Positions 58,870 through 64,000 of a stretch of 64,000 nucleotides of DNA are shown piece after piece. The translations under genes and the position numbers were made by a program. The number at the start of each line of letters is the position of its first letter. The first letter of the stretch is position 1. The stretch spans positions 24,425,387 to 24,489,386 of the forward strand of contig OU612069.1 in NCBI GenBank assembly GCA_914767715.1, in the 5' to 3' direction. This stretch comes from Membranipora membranacea (Eukaryota; Bryozoa; Gymnolaemata; Cheilostomatida; Membraniporidae). The notes under the pieces are model-generated. The model was not told where the DNA came from and ran no database searches. It saw nothing but the letters and a program-made list of their open reading frames with translations.

Positions 58870-60943
58870 GCACTAGTTGCTACCTGCTTCATATCCGAAG
58901 GTCCTTGAAGCTCAGCTCATCAACCATTTACATGGCCCCATTTTTCTTTGCAGACTAGCAGACCTGGACCCAGTCACCTGGTGTGCCGATCTCTGCACCC
59001 TCCGAGGCACGCTCAATGGAGGCATGTACAGAGTTGACATTCATGTGACTGTGCAATTGTGTTGCTACCTCATTCGACCTGGCTCCAACACATTCAGTAG
59101 CCCTGCTGTGTGTTCTTTACAAAAAAAAAGAATTGTTGTAGAGCACCATAAAATGTGACTTATAAAAAGTTGGTTTGCTTGACCTCAGCTTAGGGAATGG
59201 TAATATTTGTTGCAGATCGAAGCTTACCACGCCTTTTGATGGTCCTCAATGTCGAGCTGCCTGCTGAGGTAGGCTTCGTCTCTCATGATAATGTGTAGTT
59301 TGTACCTTTCTGTCTCCTCCTCAGATTGATCCCACTGATTGAGGTACGTTACACACAGATCACAGCTTGAAGAAACAAAAAAAATGTTCAGTTATCTGGA
59401 AGGAAAGTACCATAAACACTCAAAGTCTTCAATTAAATAACCAACAAAAAACATGGAATGTACATAATGACAATAATCACAGAGAGATGCTAAGCAATGG
59501 AAGATGTTCAACTTACTTATCAATCTTTGGCTTGTGTGTACCCAGATTGTAGTGGATGCCACTGAAGGTGTATAACCAGGTGTGGCTTGGTTTCTTCTGA
59601 GCTGGTGCTAGGCTTTTTAGAAACTCTCTATAGAGGTCCGCCAGGTGAACTCCAGCAAGGATATATTGCCTTCTGCTGGAAGTGCAGCAGTAGTGGCTCC
59701 TCATCACCTGGCTCGCCTCTATCACAAACCATGCCTTGTCCTCAATCTCTGAGTCCTGTATCTTGTTGGCTGGCACTCCCCTGTACACACGCTTCTCTCT
59801 CACTCTATTAATTGACCGTCTTTTGCTATTTAATCCCTGTTTGGATAATAATAAATCGAATTGAATGCAGTGATAGTGAACAGACAAGAAGTTATGAACC
59901 AATTACGCTTCAATCAAAAACTAAATGGCACAAATCTCGGTTTGAAGAGAGATATTATTAAATTCAACTGACTGTCTTGAAGTTGACTGCTAGGGTGCCA
60001 CACCACATCTCCGTGCTCACACGCACATCCTGGCTGCTATCCACAGGAAAATCATAGCGCGCACTCTTTGTGCGAGTCCGTCTCTTGTCCTCTGGCACAC
60101 CAGGCCTCTCCCTAGATCTCTGTACATCATCCTGAAATTGAATTTGAAAGGTGAAAGTTACAACCAATACCTAGCTGGGCACGGTGAACACAATTTGTCA
60201 TTTTTAAGGCAATAGTCGAAAGCACGCTATGCAGCACATCATGAGAGCCAATCTAGATTATTAACAAGAACTTACTTCCTTGATGCGGCTGGCATACCAG
60301 TTCCACCTGCCCTGCTCAGAGCAGATGTCAATTCTGACAGTCTTGAATATGGACTGTCTTTGCTCCTGAGAGAGCAGCCGGCATTGGTAAACTCCACTCT
60401 CTGCCGTGTGTCCACACCTCTCGCCAACGAGGACACCAGCAGCTGTCTGGTGCCTCGCACTCTTCCTCAATCTGGTCCTGCTTGCAACATTCCTCATATT
60501 TAGCCTGGAACCATAGCCTCCATCAGTATCTACAGCGAGAGTGGTTCACAGTTTTTAATCACAATAAGCGGCTATTTGTGGAACATAGTAGAAGATCAGT
60601 CAAGACGAAGGCCAACCAATAATGCATTCCCAGAGAAGTCATTGGTGAACATACACCTCCAAGAATTTCCATGGCTGGATCTTGAATTTCACTGATTTCG
60701 GCCAGGTCCTCATCATCGTCATTTCTAGTATAGCACGGTCAAGGTTAAAGTCAGGATCCGCATCACTATGCAACAGAAATATGTTAATCATCAGCTTACT
60801 TACCAGTACTTTGGATTCTCTCCATATGCACTCTGAGCTCCTCTGTGGGTGTGCTCAATTTTGACGATGTGGCTTCAGATGTTGACGCTTCTTGTGATTG
60901 CGTCTGCCTTCCCAAGCTCCCGATGATGATGAAAGAGCTTCTA
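58870..60943 (-). pseudogene. Multi-exon DDE-type transposase-derived region
   Basis: Four minus-strand exons join in consistent phase with GT/AG sites: 60276-60529, 59973-60131, 59517-59836 and 59228-59365. They encode a serine-rich/basic start, CRLLSQEQRQSIF, RYDFPVDSS..VRVSTEMW, VMRSHYCCTSSRRQYI, then HKPKIDNCDLC. This matches the KPK.D.C..C segment of a transposase-like family common in cnidarian and arthropod genomes. The C-terminal H...NSVHASIE block is recognisable at ~58870-59045, but carries at least three in-frame stops. The expected catalytic segment is absent, since only ~110 bases separate it from the last good exon. Possible further 5' exons lie at 60805-60943 (serine/threonine-rich) and 60657-60720 (acidic), with unresolved joining. 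It is a decayed transposase gene; a shortened domesticated product cannot be excluded. Confidence 0.7.
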
Positions 60944-61289
60944 AAACACACAGGCATCGAACATTATAACACCAGCAAATCTGAGGTTCCACGTGCACTT
61001 ATCAAATTCATAGTTTAGCATTCAACATAGTACTAGAGGAATCAACTTACTTTTTCGACGCTGCCTCAGCCCACAAGTGCACCTTCTTTGCATACAAAAG
61101 CACCGCAATTTTATGACAGTAAGATTAGCACACAGTGATTACCAAGTATAATAATAAAAGTCACCGGCTCTTCCGAAACGCCTGACCATGATGTATTAAC
61201 AGTAACAGAGCAGCAGTGAAGATGAATAAATAGCAAATAGATAGGCGATAAATAGGGAATAAATAAGGGTGTATAAGGAGAAAAAATAG

Positions 61290-61500
61290 AAGGCCCTGTT
61301 TATGATAAAACAGAGGGTGAGCTGCCTCTTTGGGCTGCCCCTAAAGAGTGACACAAGTTGCCCGGAGTCCTCGTACTGAGAGTGTGATACATCCTAGTAA
61401 GCTAGAATGCATCCTAGAGATGAGGCCGTGGCAGACCTTCTAATCCTAAGTGTGCATCAAGCTGCCAAAAACTAAAACATGCACTAATCGGCCAAGATTA
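61290..61500 (-). repeat. U2-headed repeat family, copy without U2 head
   Basis: It matches the body of the 16614-17290 units (GGATGCATTCTAG, CTCAGTACGAGGACTCCGGG and the terminal TTATCATAAACAGGG), but the minus-strand 5' end reads AATCTTGGCCGATTAGTGC, without the U2-like 32 bases. A small internal duplication (GGGCTGCC/GAGCTGCC) is present. Confidence 0.8.
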
Positions 61501-62339
61501 AAGGTAAGATTTTGGCTTTTTATGTTACGTCATACTTTCCTTTGCCAGGTGTGTTTTCCATTTGCCGCGTAATCGACAAATTAATCAATTAGTAATTAAT
61601 TGAACAGGTGACATAGAGTTAACAACACATCATCAGGATGAGTAGAGACATTCCAATAATGATTCTGCTGGAACTCCGACCTCAAATTACATTTGGGAGA
61701 AACAACTCCCACTACATATATCTCGATTCAATAATCGATCATTGGAAAGCATGAGAGATGGCATGGCTTCAAAAGAACAACAGTGGATAGCAGTTTTAAA
61801 TGAGCTAGCATCGTTTAAATTGGAATTGGGTTAAAGTCCAATGACTTTCTATGTGTCCAATATTGATTCTGCTGGTCCATTGGTCTAATGTGGATTATTG
61901 GGCGATCGGGTTAAAGTCCAATTCCTGCACGCTACCTATCTTCATGCGGAGAGAATTGAGACAAACCTCAAATTCCCCTGAGCCTCTAATTCTCAAACGA
62001 CCTGACTTATGTATCAGCTCGTATATTCAATGGGAACTTACCAGTGAAAACAGAATCAATGACCTACTCCTCGAACTATTAAATGGTACAGGATGCAGCA
62101 AAACCTATCTTTTCGGAAATCAGTGAGCTAAAACAATCCCTCGGGAATAAACCTGTGTAAATCTCTAAAAACAATGCAGCCAAATATGTGCCCGAGCTGT
62201 TATCTCTTTTCTCGACAAGCATCATAGGTTGTAAAATGAGTGAAATGGTCACATCCGTTGGTCAAGACTTTGTTTATGCAGCCACAAGTATGAAAACATC
62301 AAAGCACATCGCTATGGCCATGACAATCAGGCAAAATTA
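61501..62339. other. Intergenic, candidate transposon right edge
   Basis: GGTTAAAGTCCA occurs at ~61829 and again at ~61908, inverse to the left hairpin sequence. A 91-codon plus frame at 61851-62126 has no motif. No gene called. Confidence 0.4.
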
Positions 62340-62960
62340 AATTGCCGATTTTTTAAGTTTTTTAATAAATTTCAATCATACAGTATGTAATCTATACCCT
62401 TTATACTATACTTTCACCATTGACATTCCCTCGTAATATTTGAATTTAAAGTTCTGTTATAGACTTGTTTGAAATGATCAATATTCATACCTTACTGTGA
62501 ATTTATCTTTAATTTATCATCATTAGCCTTCTTGAACAAGTCAACCACCGATTCCACCACCAATTCCAACACCAATTCCACCACCAATGACTCAACCAAT
62601 GATTCAACCAACGATTCAACCAACGATTCAACCAACGATTCAACCAACGATTCAACCAACAGCAATACCTCATTAACTTATCTTGTTGTAAAAGCGTATC
62701 AATGATTCAACCAACGATTCAACCAACAACAATTACTATTATTATCTTTGTAAAAGCGTATCAAAGCATTATTCAGTTATAAAACAATTAATGCTGTTCT
62801 GCAGTATATGAAAAGAGAAGCAAAAATAGCTTTTTCCTTCATAATTATACAATATATCATTGTGTTACCATTTTAATATAAACAAACTATAGGTTACAAA
62901 GTAACTTTCATATTGTTCAACAATTATTTATTTTTTCTGAATCTTTTGTTATTAGTAACA
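62340..62960 (+). repeat. Direct repeat flanking transposase region, right
   Basis: Partner of 57000-57540. It contains an expanded tract (about 62540-62735) of 12-16-base units, CAACCAACGATT/CAACCAACGATTCAAC, that is short in the left partner. Confidence 0.65.
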
Positions 62961-64000
62961 GTGTTCAGAACTCATTCTAACATGTTTATGAAAAGAGAGA
63001 TAATTTAAGCTGCAACACTATTACAGAGGTATTAAGAGGAAATGACACTTTAATCTGGTCACGATTGTTGCAACTCATCCTCTTAATAAGTTTGGCATAG
63101 TGTTTTTTTTTGCTTGCCCATTTCCAACCTTCTTTGCAAGAAGCTTCTACATGAACCTCTGAGATCCTGATATTAACCAAAGCTTACACAATATGTTTTC
63201 TCTAGCTAACTCAAGCATGCTTGCCTGAAAACATTGTCAACCACATTACTTTGCCCGACAAAATTCAAACCGAAAACATCGAAAGTTTTATAAGTTGAGG
63301 TAAAATACTTTTTTTGTTCACGTCAAGTAAATTCAATTATTTTCCATCGATTTGTTATCAACAACAATTTTCATTGATGCTTTAGTATTTGGGACTGTCA
63401 GATGTCTTCAATACCATTCACATGCACTAAACCCACATAAGACCGAAACAATACAGGCTAGATTGAATTATGATTCCTTAAGAGCACATCATTTGCAAAG
63501 TTGGTTGCTGATATTAAATATTCTACAAATTAATCTGAATCAAAACCATAAGATAATTTTTGCTGCTAGCAGGCCTATGCAAACTCACTGTAGACTCTCT
63601 AAAAGCAGCAAGAACATTTACCCTTGACTCAATATTCCTAACTGTGTTTGCTTTGATTTCTTTATTCAATTGAAATTGTTTGCAATCATTCTTACAATCA
63701 AATGATAACTCCTTTTATGTTTTCATGCATCTCTCTCTTACATCCTGTATCATGTACCCTAAAGTTCTTTACATCATATCAGCCTTTTGGGTGTGAAATA
63801 TTTAATTTATTTATATGAGAAGTATTGCTTTGGAACGAAATGGTATTAGCTGCTCATTGGAAGGATAACAACTCTCTATTTAGAGCTTTTAGAGCTTTCT
63901 CAAGCTATGAAGTATATCGTTCCTATTGAACAGTGTTATAGCATCGTCGATTAATTAGTCTATTTCAGATTGATGCCTCAACCCAATACGCTTTAACATT
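62961..64000. other. Right end of window, nothing recognised
   Basis: AT-rich sequence. Frames at 62986-63180 (minus) and 63352-63627 (plus) show no motifs. No feature supported. Confidence 0.4.

Overview
The window is animal (metazoan) nuclear DNA. It is AT-rich and has no bacterial-style operons. Two genes can be reconstructed with GT/AG introns and consistent splice phases, and most of the rest is repeats: non-LTR and LTR retrotransposon remnants, tRNA-derived SINEs, short TTAA-flanked elements, minisatellites and a U2-snRNA-headed repeat. The U2 head has the metazoan form, and the receptor belongs to the GPR157/cAMP-receptor-like group. This suggests an invertebrate, possibly an early-branching animal such as a sponge or cnidarian, but I cannot name a species from sequence alone.

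Host genes. (1) 46436-53018, plus strand: an importin-alpha (karyopherin-alpha)-like armadillo-repeat protein of about 466 residues from 10 exons. It has an acidic N-terminus, no visible importin-beta-binding domain and an altered minor NLS groove. (2) 35278-29808, minus strand: a seven-transmembrane receptor rebuilt from nine exons (335 residues, start exon not found). (3) 60943-58870, minus strand: a multi-exon, transposase-derived coding region with four phase-consistent exons and a decayed C-terminal exon.

Layout. A collinear direct duplication links 160-14548 with 38070-47322. The right copy leads into the complete importin gene. The left copy stops in intron 2 and keeps only the promoter region and the first two exons. 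Inside it, the left copy carries a two-LTR Gypsy-like element (3583-9542) where the right copy has only a solo LTR (40780-41242), both bounded by the same CTAG. The left element is itself interrupted by a foldback element with long inverted repeats (5347-7195) and by a TTAA-flanked nonautonomous element (8468-9110). A second, inverted copy of the TTAA element lies in an intron of the receptor gene (32856-33499).

Between the duplicated blocks lie a three-unit tandem array of the U2-headed repeat (16614-17290), a LINE with endonuclease and reverse transcriptase remnants (20340-22330, minus), a minisatellite of roughly 50-60-bp units (22380-23930), tandem SINEs (23983-24618), the receptor gene, and an internally deleted LTR element (35983-37807). 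The right end (53.0-64 kb) holds dispersed repeats, two perfect hairpins, minisatellites, the transposase-derived region and a U2-less copy of the U2-headed repeat.

I found no operon, CRISPR array or microbial defence-type system. The most distinctive items are the U2-headed tandem repeat, the paired full/solo LTR locus, the IBB-less importin-alpha with a truncated 5' duplicate, and a possible 120-nt cassette exon beside an 8-bp minisatellite.
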